DNA of 13,494 nucleotides from Zygnema cylindricum (lineage: Eukaryota > Streptophyta > Zygnematophyceae > Zygnematales > Zygnemataceae): contig JBBHKE010001912.1 of the NCBI GenBank assembly GCA_037447655.1, positions 1-13,494 of the forward strand, written 5' to 3'. This document shows positions 1 through 7,894 of this stretch, piece by piece. A model generated the notes under the pieces. That model worked only from the letters and a program-made list of their open reading frames with translations, made no database searches and was not told the origin of the DNA. The translations under genes and the position numbers were made by a program. Each line of letters begins with the position of its first letter. The stretch's first letter is position 1.

Positions 1-455
1 ACCCGTAGCCGTTAACTTTATCCGTTAAGTCTATGACTAATGTTGAAGTATATAGGGTTTGATAGATATTTAAACATTTACAAATAGGACATTTCGTTTA
101 ACAAATAAATAATACGGTAGAACAAAGAACTAGTTTTGTACTATAGTAATGCACGAAATAAATGATGCTGCGAACTTTCATTTCAACGGCTAAAATTCAA
201 TCCAGTTTTCATCGAAAGGCCGTGATAGAGCCAATATCGAGAGAGGGCATTTTGGCGTTTTCCGGTCGCCGCCACTCCGCATAACATGTGGCAGCATCGT
301 ATGGGTTTAAGCAATCTCTCGAGAGCAAGAGACCAAATCTGGATGTGACAGGTTTCACTTTTTTAGCCATGTAGTACAATTACCGTACAGAAAGTACTCC
401 AGAACTTGTACTTTTTGTATGGTACAAACCTATAATTGGTCCGTACTTGAGTAAA
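1..455 (+). repeat. Left arm of a diverged large inverted repeat
   Basis: This segment aligns with the reverse complement of about 787-1271 along most of its length. Shared landmarks in order are GTAGCC...CTTTATCC, ATATAGGGTTT.ATAG, ACGGCTA, an ATCTC/GAG block, and a best-preserved block (366-455 against 876-787) with GCCATGT.GTACAAT and CGTACAGAAAGTAC. By eye the best block is roughly three-quarters identical and the rest is weaker. The arm starts at the window edge, so the repeat may extend to the left. The open frame on the complementary strand (363-548) has no recognisable domain and is not called as a gene. Confidence 0.7.
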
Positions 456-786
456 AGGGGTTACAACTTTGAGACCTCCATAGGTCGTCAGAGTAGGCAT
501 CTCACACGAAGCCTCTAGGATAACCCTGACCCTTTTTTTTTTCACCAAGAATAACTGCCACCATTGGAGACAAAAACTCTAACCACCTTCACCTTGTGAA
601 GGCCCCTGGGTCGATAGCAAAAAAAATCTCTGAATTTGCGCAAGAGCAAAAAAAATCTCTGAATTTGCTCCCTTGCGCAGTAAGTTATGGAGGGTCAAAG
701 TTGACTTGTTGTATAGAAGCTCTCTAAGAGAGAGGGTCATATCTAACAATTTTTTTCTAAGTCCTTTCTCTCTCTAAATATCTATC
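456..786. other. Spacer of the inverted repeat, no gene seen
   Basis: This stretch separates the two arms. It contains a 24-base direct duplication (616-639 and 645-668, unit AGCAAAAAAAATCTCTGAAT plus TTGC). Close by are palindromic TTGCGCAAG-type motifs at 636-644 and about 672-679, and a CT/GA-rich patch near 718-735 and 763-775. I see no coding region or RNA gene. Confidence 0.5.
616..668. repeat. Two-copy 24-base direct repeat, 29-base period
   Basis: Both copies read AGCA followed by A7, TCTCTGAA and TTTGC with no mismatch that I can see. They are separated by five bases (GCAAG). The perfect match contrasts with the strongly diverged inverted-repeat arms around it, which suggests a recent local duplication. 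Confidence 0.75.
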
Positions 787-1271
787 TACTGAAATACGGC
801 ACCAATCATAATGCTGTGTCTTACAGAAAGGTACAGGTGTCGGTGTACTTTCTGTACGACCATTGTACGACATGGCCAACAAGTCGACACATGTCATATT
901 TGGATTCATTCTTGTAATCTCCGGAGATGTCGTCATCCAATGTGGTTGTGCCACGTGTCAATCGATGTGGCATTGACCGCAAACTGCCGCAAATTCTATT
1001 TCGCGATCTCGACATTCTTCGCGGTCGTCCGATCAAAACCGGTTTTCAATCGTAGCCGTCATAAATACTTGCGCAATATTTGTTTCGTTGTCGAAACAAA
1101 ATGCGCGGTATCCGTTTCGAAATGTTTCGTATCCCGTACAATACAAATTGTATCTATGTCCTAATATAGCGTTAAATGAAATAGTCTACGAGTAACATTT
1201 ATATAGCTATGAAACCCTATATCACGTAACCTTGGTCGTATACTAATTGGATAAAGCTACCGGCTACCAGC
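787..1271 (-). repeat. Right arm of the large inverted repeat
   Basis: The reverse complement of this segment follows the left arm (1-455) base for base over several blocks. Examples are GGCTAC at 1262-1267 pairing with GTAGCC at 5-10, AAACCCTATAT at about 1210-1220 pairing with ATATAGGGTTT, and CATGGC at 871-876 pairing with GCCATG at 366-371. The arm is about 30 bases longer than its partner because of indels. Several short frames run through it (757-954, 821-1036, 811-1164), but none shows a known motif and they overlap each other on both strands. I regard them as chance frames in the least AT-rich part of the left end. Confidence 0.7.
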
Positions 1272-1379
1272 GGCTTTAACAAACGGCAGGTATTATGTTC
1301 AAATCTTGGATCCACTAAGTACTATTTTAGAAAATCTACCAATTTACTGTCTGTCTCCCTCTGGATAGATTAGGCAGCC

Positions 1380-1451
1380 ATGGTTTTAGCTCCCTTTCCA
1401 ACTTTCAGTGACTGCGACAAGTGTGGGAGCTGCGACAAGTGTGGGAGCTGA
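1380..1451 (+). other. Cysteine-rich micro open frame (23 residues), doubtful gene
   Basis: An ATG in a CCATGG context opens a 23-codon frame ending at TGA 1449-1451. Its C-terminal half reads CDKCGSCDKCGS, with cysteines at residues 12, 15, 18 and 21, that is CxxCxxCxxC. Such spacing can bind metals or an iron-sulfur cluster in larger proteins. The pattern here is produced simply by an 18-base unit repeated 2.2 times. The bases before the repeat (CCCTTTCCAACTTTCAG) also resemble an intron 3' end, so it could be an exon remnant instead. I do not recognise a family, and expression is not shown by the sequence. Confidence 0.15.
1412..1450. repeat. 18-base tandem duplication (2.2 copies)
   Basis: The unit CTGCGACAAGTGTGGGAG occupies 1412-1429 and 1430-1447, followed by a partial CTG. 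The copies are identical. Because the unit is divisible by three, it repeats a six-residue peptide in every frame. Confidence 0.85.
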
Positions 1452-1574
1452 AGAGAGGAGTTAGAGGCAGACAACCTCTGCTCTTTTTCTGCATTTTTAT
1501 CTTTTACAAAACCTAGAAAATACTAAAAGAACCTTAAATTTCTACACTCTTTTATTTTCTAATCACTCTTAAAT

Positions 1575-2627
1575 TTAGGACCACTCTTCTTCTTTGTAGA
1601 AAATTAGTCTAGGGGAAGGCACAGGTTTGGTCATTATATCTGCTACCATTTCACTATCTGGTTTATACTCCAAACTGATTATCTTGTTTTTTACTTTCTC
1701 CCTAACGAAGCTAAGTCTAATGTCCATGTGTTTGGCTTTAAAGTGATGTTTAGGATTGGTAGAAATGGCAATGGCTGCCTGATTATCACAAAACACCTTT
1801 TGGACACCACTCTTAAGATGACCAAGCACACCAAGCAAAGACTTGACCCACATTAATTCTTTTACAGGAGAGCAAGAAGCCATGTACTCAGCCTCCGTGG
1901 TGGACTGAGCAATGACCTTTTGTTGGTTGCTGCTCCAACAGCAAGCCCCATCACCAACATACAACACATATCCAGACGTGCATCTCCTCATAGGAGCATC
2001 CCCATAGTTGGCATCACTCCAATTGGTGATGTCAGTGTTGTTCCCACCCAAATGCAATCGTAGATCTCTAGTCCCTTTGAGATATCTACGGACTCTCTTA
2101 GTTGCCTCCCAATTCTTCTTATTGGGAGCATTCACACGTCTACTTAGTACCCCTACAGCTGCGGCTATGTTCGATCGGGTACAATTCATGAAATATATTA
2201 AGTTGCCCACTACTTGCGTATAAGGAATTGTTTGCATAAATCTTTTCTCTTCAGGGCCTAACTCATCATCCAAGATTATAACTCCCTCTTCCACACTCCC
2301 CTCACTTCCCGTCTTTAGTTCCATTAGAGTGGTACAACTATTAGCCTTCTCCATTTGGAATTTCTCTAACATGTTTCCAATGGCTCCTTTCTGAGTTAAT
2401 ATTATTATCTTTCTATCTCTATCTCTCTCTACATGAATTCCCAAAATATACCTTGCTTCTCCCATATTGTTCATCTCAAATCTTTCTTTTAGATCATTTT
2501 TCAACTTATTAATTTTATCCATAGATTTGCTTAAAACATGCAAATCATCAATATAAATTGCAGTAAAAATAATTTCTTTCTGTAACAGGGTTACAGAAAT
2601 ATGTACACTATAGGTGGTTGTTGCGGT
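1575..2627 (-). pseudogene. Ty1/copia pol fragment: RT C-terminus plus RNase H
   Basis: This is the 3' end of a copia-type polyprotein, which in an intact element copies the RNA genome into cDNA in cytoplasmic particles. The frame is open for 350 codons from 2627, just after an in-frame TGA at 2630-2628, to TAA at 1577-1575. Reverse transcriptase is represented only from just before its catalytic YIDD (2555-2544) through the LGIHV and YTQVVGNLIY regions. The fingers and the first catalytic aspartate are missing. RNase H looks complete: WSDANYGD (first Asp codon 2015-2013), TTEAEYMA, CDNQAA, KHMDIR and VADIMTKP supply the expected D-E-D-D set. The usual TRPDIA motif reads TRSNIA, a sign of decay or divergence. 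No start codon of its own is expected, since the enzyme is cut from a polyprotein. The long intact frame argues for fairly recent insertion, but the 5' truncation means it cannot act alone. Confidence 0.92.
1575..2627 (-). mobile_element. Truncated Ty1/copia LTR retrotransposon remnant
   Basis: The pol fragment marks a minus-strand copia element that lacks gag, protease, integrase and the first half of reverse transcriptase. Downstream of the stop, toward lower coordinates, I could not identify a convincing polypurine tract followed by a TG...CA repeat. The purine-rich run on the minus strand near 1475-1495 is the best candidate tract. The truncation point lies near 2616-2630, next to sequence with LTR-like character. 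Element ends and target-site duplications are not resolved. Confidence 0.8.
2580..2596. repeat. Perfect 7-bp palindrome with 3-base loop in the pol fragment
   Basis: CTGTAAC-AGG-GTTACAG is a perfect inverted repeat. It lies inside the open pol frame, 24 bases beyond the YIDD codons on the upstream side. TGTAACAG could be mistaken for an LTR start, but the reading frame continues plausibly through it. Confidence 0.6.
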
Positions 2628-2660
2628 TCAGAGCAGCGCAGCTACAATGCAAACGTGCAA

Positions 2661-2706
2661 AGTATAGCAGCGGAGCAAGGCATCGTAGTAGTATAGCAAC
2701 GCAGCA
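2661..2706. repeat. Degenerate 29-base direct repeat
   Basis: AGTATAGCAGCGGAGCA (2661-2677) recurs as AGTATAGCAACGCAGCA (2690-2706), with 15 of 17 positions matching, inside a GC-richer, AGCAGCG-rich patch at the start of the LTR-like segment. Confidence 0.55.
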
Positions 2707-2795
2707 GAATGTAGATTTGACTACATTGTTCTGAAGATTGTTTGGTAGATCGTGGTTGGCCGAGAAGGTCCACGTGTACATAAGAATAGTACCTA

Positions 2796-2853
2796 GTTGA
2801 CTAGCAGCTGATTAGTTTAAATAGTGTCGTAAAGTGCGGTAAACCTAGTCAAC
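2796..2853. promoter_or_regulatory. W-box-like inverted repeat around a TATA-like motif
   Basis: GTTGACTAG (2796-2804) and its exact reverse complement CTAGTCAAC (2845-2853) enclose TTTAAATA (2816-2823). TTGACT/AGTCAA is the core bound by plant WRKY factors, so this could be a stress-responsive retroelement or host promoter. The arrangement is seen in the sequence; the function is inferred. Confidence 0.3.
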
Positions 2854-3020
2854 AGTAGACTCTTTGAGTAGACCTTCGCAGCGAGCTTTCAACTTGTAAC
2901 CTTCTTCCGAATAATAGGGTTTTTTTAGGGTTTGGAATCAAAATAACCAGTTTCGAATCTATCTCTTATTTTATTTCTCTTCCACGCGATCAAGATCGAT
3001 TAAATTGGTTGGGTTATTCA

Positions 3021-3700
3021 CCAGATCAGAAACCTAGTGATACTTGTTTTACCTTTAAAAAGGCGACCTTTGATGCTTTACTTCTACCTCATCTGTTTAG
3101 TTAATGGAAAATGGAAAAAGACGATATGGAAAAAAAAAATGGAAAAAGACAATGGAGGCATTTCGAAAAACCGCCTTGAAATATTATTTAACATTTTTTC
3201 CCGTTATGTAGATCAACGAGTTCGAGAGCTAAGTCAAAGGGGAAAAAATCATTTTTTGTAGACACAATTTTGGATCAAAATAATGGAGCGGAAAATGGGC
3301 TGGAGAAAAAATAGCAAATTAGGAATGAGAACTTAACAGTGGTGAAAACAAATTCTTAGAAACGAATAAGAAAACATCGAAATGAAAACATTTTTTTTGA
3401 AAACATACAGATTATAAAAGGCTATAAAAAATCCACATATTAGTTATCAAACAAAATGTTAAAGGATTAAAACGTTTGAATATTGTATTAAGTTCATCAA
3501 ATGATAGATATGACTTTGATAAAATAAACATAAATCATCTGGATTTAGTGATGAATACGTTATTTTTAATATAATCAAAAACGAAAATTTGGATCACATA
3601 ACATCAAATATTTTATTTAATTATCTTTTGTGGTATGAGACTCCTACGGAACCACATTTATAGTACTAGTTTGTTACAAGTTTTCAAAAATTGCAAGTTT
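3021..3700. other. AT-rich intergenic stretch without recognisable gene
   Basis: A frame of 74 codons (3037-3261, plus strand, GTG start) crosses the first part, but its lysine-rich translation matches no family I know. ATGGAAAAAGAC is duplicated at 3111-3122 and 3139-3150. The rest is AT-rich unique-looking sequence with no RNA gene or motif I can support. Confidence 0.4.
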
Positions 3701-4008
3701 GAAAAAAATAAAAAAGGAAAGAAAAAAAAATTGCAAAATATATAGATAATTTACAATTCTCGTGTTTACAAAAAAACACAAAAACTAAAAAAAATCCGAA
3801 TAAAAACGAATACTACAAACAACCCTATAATTAACCTTAAAAATAAATAACCCTAAAATTAACCCTAAAACAGGATAGAGAGAAAAAAAAAACGAATTAA
3901 AGAAAAAAAAAACAAAAAAATACAGTAAAAAAAAAAAAAAAAAAGAAAATAAAAAAAAAAACGAAAAAAAAAAAAAACAAAAAAAAGTGAAAAAAAAATG
4001 AAACCACT
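3701..4008. repeat. A-rich low-complexity block with telomere-like motifs
   Basis: Adenine dominates the plus strand, including an 18-base A run at 3927-3944. Near 3821-3870 the motif AACCCTA/AACCTTA occurs four times (3821, 3833, 3849, 3861) at 12-16 base spacing. It resembles the plant telomere unit but is too degenerate and sparse for a telomere. The minus-strand frame at 3865-4068 is a translation of this A-rich block into phenylalanine and is not a gene. Confidence 0.7.
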
Positions 4009-4424
4009 TAGCATCGAATGATTTTTTTTAACTATTTTTGACAGTATGAGAACTGAAATCGGATGCACTATTATCTTATCTTGACCAGCTACTATCGAAC
4101 CCGTTTTTAGTTTATTTCTTAACTATTTTTCACTGCATGAGAACTAGAATCGAATATAGTACTATCTTATTTTGAACACGTACTATCCAATGTATGTTTA
4201 TTTTTTTACTAACCATCCACTACTATATAACGACTAATGTAATACTATTAAATTCACCCACCATCATACCAACTCCCACCACCACCACCCACTATCATAC
4301 CAAGACCTATCACCATACGAACAGTGTCGAACTACTGTTGAATGTACTACTATCAAATGTTTTTATATATATATATATATTTAACTATTTTTTACATTAA
4401 TATAGAATGGAATACTATCTGATG
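4009..4424. repeat. Degenerate TACTATC-motif repeat, about 91-base unit
   Basis: Two clear neighbouring units (AACTATTTTTGACAGTATGA from 4030 and AACTATTTTTCACTGCATGA from 4121) share a further 50 bases at 91-base spacing. The unit boundary motif TA(C/G)(T/C)ATC.AATG-like recurs at 4009, 4090, 4181, 4348 and 4413. Later units are eroded and interrupted by a CCA/ACC-rich patch (4257-4318) and a short (AT)8 run. Confidence 0.6.
4365..4380. repeat. (AT)8 microsatellite
   Basis: An uninterrupted AT dinucleotide run lies within the TACTATC-type repeats. Confidence 0.9.
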
Positions 4425-4604
4425 GGTTTTTTATTTACTATCTTTGCAAAATTATTTTTTTGCAATTATATACGACACTGTATTTATTTTTTTACTATTT
4501 TTCGCAATTATATCACACCAAAATTGAAAAAACTACACCAAAAAACCATACCAACGCTGTCAAACTTGTAAAATGTCCAACGTAAATTAAAATCATTTCC
4601 ATTA

Positions 4605-4750
4605 AACGTGGAAAGTAAAACTCATTCTTATTTAATCGCTCTAAAACTCGTTCGTTCCCACGTTCGTTTCCATTTCAAAATTAATCAACGTGGAAAGTGA
4701 AATTCATTCTTGTTTCAGTAGTGTACTCACTCGTTTGTTCCCATTTTAAG
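4605..4750. repeat. Tandem duplication, 82-base period
   Basis: AACGTGGAAAGT with a following CATTCTT and a later CTCGTT.GTTCCCA occurs from 4605 and again from 4687. Conservation is good in the first 30 bases and drops afterwards, with small indels. Confidence 0.7.
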
Positions 4751-4758
4751 TTCATCTT

Positions 4759-4882
4759 AAATTTAGTTAACTTCTTTGTATTGTCCGAATGTAAATTTGA
4801 GGTTAACATTTTCATATTTAAAATTTAGTTAACCTTTGTCTATTCACCGAATGTAAATTCAAGATTAAAATTTGTCTAAATT
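4759..4882. repeat. Tandem duplication, 62-base period
   Basis: AAATTTAGTTAAC, then a variable stretch, then CCGAATGTAAATT is present from 4759 and again from 4821. It directly follows the 82-base duplication. Confidence 0.75.
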
Positions 4883-4887
4883 TTGAC

Positions 4888-5058
4888 AATAATCACTAAA
4901 ACTTTATAACTTAATAATTTCATTTAGTGTTCACAAAATAAACAATAAATAAAAAATAAAAAATATCAAAATTAAATCTAAATCCTACGTGTAAGTTCAT
5001 CCAAAAAGTATTTTTGAAAATAATCATTAAAACTTTTAACATAATAATTTCATATAAA
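4888..5058. repeat. Direct repeat of about 40 bases, 131-base spacing
   Basis: AATAATCA.TAAAACTTT followed by TAATAATTTCAT occurs at 4888-4925 and 5019-5056. The intervening sequence is AT-rich without other signals. Confidence 0.6.
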
Positions 5059-5109
5059 AAATCCACAGAAATATGATAGTATAAGATGTCTACAAAATCT
5101 GCAACGATT

Positions 5110-5530
5110 TTATATTAGAAAATAAAAAATATCAAAGTCATTTTTGTGTATAATCTTTTTAAATCCATATGGTATAAAAAATGTGAAGTTTTCTCTCGAA
5201 TTATTTATACAACATAATTTGTCATTTTTTTTTTCTCTATGTTGTAAAAAAAAAAAAAAAAAAAAAAATGTATCAAAAAACAGTAATAAAAAAAGATAGA
5301 ATGAGATAAAACAAAGATAAAATATAAAGTCAGACACAAAAAAATATAGTAAAAAAATAAAAATGAGAAAAACATGAAAAGAGTAACAAAAAAAATTGAA
5401 AAAAAAACAAACGAACAAAAAAAAAATTACGACAAAAAGAGAAAAAAAAAATACAAAAATAAAAAACAATGAGTCAAATAACATAATAAAAAAGAAAAAA
5501 ACTTCATACAAAAATATAGAAAAAAAAATT
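5110..5530. repeat. A-rich low-complexity block with 23-base A run
   Basis: The plus strand is almost entirely adenine with scattered other bases. An uninterrupted A run spans 5246-5268, preceded by a T run at about 5225-5234, so the two can pair as a hairpin. The 133-codon minus-strand frame across this block is phenylalanine-rich low complexity and is not supported as a protein. Confidence 0.8.
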
Positions 5531-5544
5531 AAAGGTGAGAGAAA

Positions 5545-5674
5545 GACTCATGAGATATGAAGTAAATAATTAATAGTTAAGAAACAAAAAAGAGAAAAAT
5601 TGTGTGGTAGACTCATGAGATATAAAGTAAATAATTAATAGTTAAAAAACAAAAAAGAGAAAAAATGTGTGGTA
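5545..5674. repeat. 65-base tandem duplication, about 95% identical
   Basis: Unit one (5545-5609) and unit two (5610-5674) both begin GACTCATGAGATAT and end TGTGTGGTA. I count three substitutions and no indels across 65 positions. It is the best preserved long duplication in the AT-rich region. Confidence 0.92.
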
Positions 5675-6489
5675 AAAATTTTAAATGTAAGTTTATGCAA
5701 AATATTTTTAAACTTCAATTTAATTGAATAAATGTTGATTGGTTTAGTATTGAGATGGGGTGTAGTTGCTATCAATTGTGAAAATTGTGTGTAGTTTTTT
5801 TTTATAAAATATTATAGAATATTATTGTACTTCATATGGTTTTATATTTCATGGCGTTTTGTATAACGTTTTGTACTCACTCTAGTTTTGCATTTTATAT
5901 GAATGAATTCTGAAAATGATGTGTGGTTTCTTTTTATTCTTATATTCAAATTATGATTAATTCAGTCACTTCTCTTTTATGTTTTTTGAGAACTTTCATT
6001 TTTATTTGATGGCAAATTAAACTTGTAAGTCTCCGATTGAAAGCAATTTTTCTCAATATTTTAGTAATGTTTTTTTTTTAAACATCCACTCATTAAGATT
6101 TTCTTTTATTATTCATTGATTCTACCATAAATAGTCGTTTTTTTTTGTGTTTTTTTTATTTATCGTTAATTTTTGGCAATATTTGCCTTCTTTTTTTTGT
6201 TTTTGGATGTAATTCCATTGAAAAAAAAAAAAAATTATACAACATTTCATTCAGTAAAAAAATAATGATTTTATGCAACAAAACTGTAATTTAACAGAAT
6301 GAATGTTAATTGGCGTAATATTAAATTTAACGCAAAAAAAATATTTTAAATACAAATATAAAATTGATGATAATTATTAAAACAAAATTTGGTATAATTT
6401 CAAAATTTTGTTATAATTAAAAAATTTGTATAATTTAGATTGAAAAGGTAATATTTTCAATTCAAATTAAAAAAAGATAAATAAATAAT

Positions 6490-6492
<3 letters not shown>
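5675..6492. other. AT-rich stretch, T-biased then A-biased, no gene
   Basis: Roughly 5750-6200 is T-biased and unique-looking. From about 6240 adenine dominates. Nothing resembling a coding region, RNA gene or transposon end is visible beyond a short three-copy repeat at 6384-6436. Confidence 0.5.
6384..6436. repeat. Three short AAAATTT..TATAATT repeats
   Basis: AAAATTTGGTATAATTT (6384-6400), AAAATTTTGTTATAATT (6402-6418) and AAAATTTGTATAATTT (6421-6436) are near-identical units at 18-19 base spacing. Confidence 0.7.

Positions 6493-6577
<85 letters not shown>
6493..6577. repeat. (AT)n microsatellite
   Basis: A perfect (AT)30 run at 6493-6552 and an (AT)12 run at 6554-6577 are separated by one extra A. 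Such tracts readily extrude as cruciforms and are length-polymorphic. Confidence 0.97.
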
Positions 6578-6586
6578 TTTAGCAAT

Positions 6587-6874
6587 CTAAATTTTAAAAA
6601 TTAACTAAATATTAAAATAAACAAAAAAAAGATGATTTTATCTAAATAAATAATGAAAAGATAAAATACCAAAACAATTTTTTTGTTTAACAAATAATTT
6701 AAATTTTAAAATAAACTAAACTATAAAATAAATAACAAAAAAAAAATGAAAAGATAAATACAGAAATAGCAAATAATAAGATAAATAACACTATAAATTT
6801 TAATAATTATACAAATAAAACTTTGGCAAATAATTTACATCTAAATTTTTAAAAATACCTTACAAAATAAAAAT
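6587..6874. repeat. Three degenerate AT-rich units of about 35 bases
   Basis: TAAATTTTAAAA...ACTAAA.TATAAAATAAA-like units occur at about 6587-6622, 6699-6733 and 6841-6874. Low complexity makes the homology uncertain, but order and spacing (about 112 and 142 bases) are consistent. Confidence 0.35.
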
Positions 6875-7590
6875 TTAATTAATAATTTTAATGTCGACCA
6901 ATTTACAATATAAAATTTGAGTTTTAATTAATTTGATATTATTTGAATTAAAAACATAATATGATCAAAATATTCAAAATATATTTTTATTATTTAAACT
7001 TTTACTAAAAAAAAACAGCTTTTTTTATAGATATAATAAAAGAGAAAAAAAATAAAAAAAAAAATAAAAAAAAAATATTATTATCTTAGCTCTCACTGAA
7101 AATAATAAAAAAACTTTTTATTTATCGATGTGATTAAGAGCAAAAATTAAAAGACAAAAAAAATAAACAAATAAACAAAACATCCAAACTAAAAACAAAT
7201 GTATAAAAAGGTTTAAGAAAACAAAAGAGGATAAATTAATAAAAAAAATATAAAAAAATATAAAACTTAAAAAAAAATAACATTTATAGGATTGGATCTT
7301 GTATTTCACATTTTTGCTGAAAAAATCCCCCGTTACTTCCATACAACTTATCGGCAAAACTGAAGTCAATGAAAATAAAATCTAACAAAATATTTTTTTA
7401 AAAAAATGATTGTTTTTTTACATATATATATATTCTCTTTAAGTAAAACGTGAACAGTAAATATGTTTTATTAAAATTTATTGATCGTAAAAGTTATTTT
7501 AAAAATAAAAAAAATAATAAATATAAAATAACCTAAATTAGTATTGATTTAAAAAATAAAGTGTTAGCACAAATGATACTCAATTTAGTA
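6875..7590. other. AT-rich, A-biased stretch without gene
   Basis: A-rich runs (7000-7080, 7230-7280) dominate. A slightly more balanced island lies at about 7288-7370. The 83-codon minus-strand frame at 7118-7369 crosses the island, but most of it is low-complexity Phe/Leu sequence. No supported feature. Confidence 0.5.
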
Positions 7591-7659
7591 AAATGTGATA
7601 TTTTTTATTTTTTTCATACATTATTTAGTGCATATGTTCCTCTTTTGTCTATTTTACCT

Positions 7660-7872
7660 CTTTTTCTCACCCTCCTCTAAAACTCTTTCCCCACTTTCTA
7701 TTACTGTTTCCATCTCTCTCTCTTTCTCTCTCTTTTTATTTTTTTCTCTCTTTTTTTCACCTTTCTCTTTCACCATGTCTCGCTCTATCTCACTCTCTCT
7801 TTCTCCTCTCACTTTTTTTCCCTCTCACTCTCTTTTTTATTTTTTTTTCCCTCTCTTTCTTTTTTTTTTTTT
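7660..7872. repeat. Polypyrimidine (CT-rich) tract
   Basis: For about 200 bases the plus strand is nearly all C and T, with CTCTCT and TTTTTT runs and very few purines. Long homopurine-homopyrimidine DNA can form triplex (H-DNA). The plus-strand frame 7595-7894 is a Ser/Phe/Leu low-complexity by-product. Confidence 0.85.
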
Positions 7873-7894
7873 ATTTATTTATATATGTACGTAA

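Larger units (their letters stand above)
2617..3020 (+). promoter_or_regulatory. LTR-like or promoter-like segment
   Basis: The segment begins TGTTGCGG just outside the open pol frame and ends TTATTCA at 3020, so a TG...CA frame of about 404 bases can be drawn. Inside are a TATA-like TTTAAATA (2816-2823), a perfect 9-bp inverted repeat flanking it (2796-2804 and 2845-2853), two AGGGTTT telo-box-like motifs (2915-2922, 2926-2933) and a CT-rich stretch near its end. The bases after 3020 match an initiator-Met tRNA primer site only weakly (about 8 of 14). A solo LTR of a plus-strand element is possible, but I found no target-site duplication and no second copy. Confidence 0.3.

Noticed and set aside
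366-455. Common origin of the inverted-repeat arms and repeats A/B, based on CGTACA.AAAGTAC-like motifs
   Set aside because: The shared motifs are short and the surrounding sequence does not align, so the two repeat families are kept separate.
757-1164. Overlapping short frames on both strands in the right inverted-repeat arm
   Set aside because: They have no recognisable motif, overlap each other in opposite strands, and the counterpart frame in the left arm is interrupted by a stop.
1285-1312. tRNA T-arm-like sequence (GTTCAAATC)
   Set aside because: No matching acceptor, D-arm or anticodon arm could be arranged around it.
2008-2223. 71-codon plus-strand frame inside the copia pol fragment
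   Set aside because: It is the antisense shadow of the RNase H and connection region, which has clear family motifs on the minus strand.
2581-2596. TGTAACAG as the start of an LTR
   Set aside because: The copia reading frame continues sensibly through this position to about 2615, so the LTR-like start, if any, must be further out.
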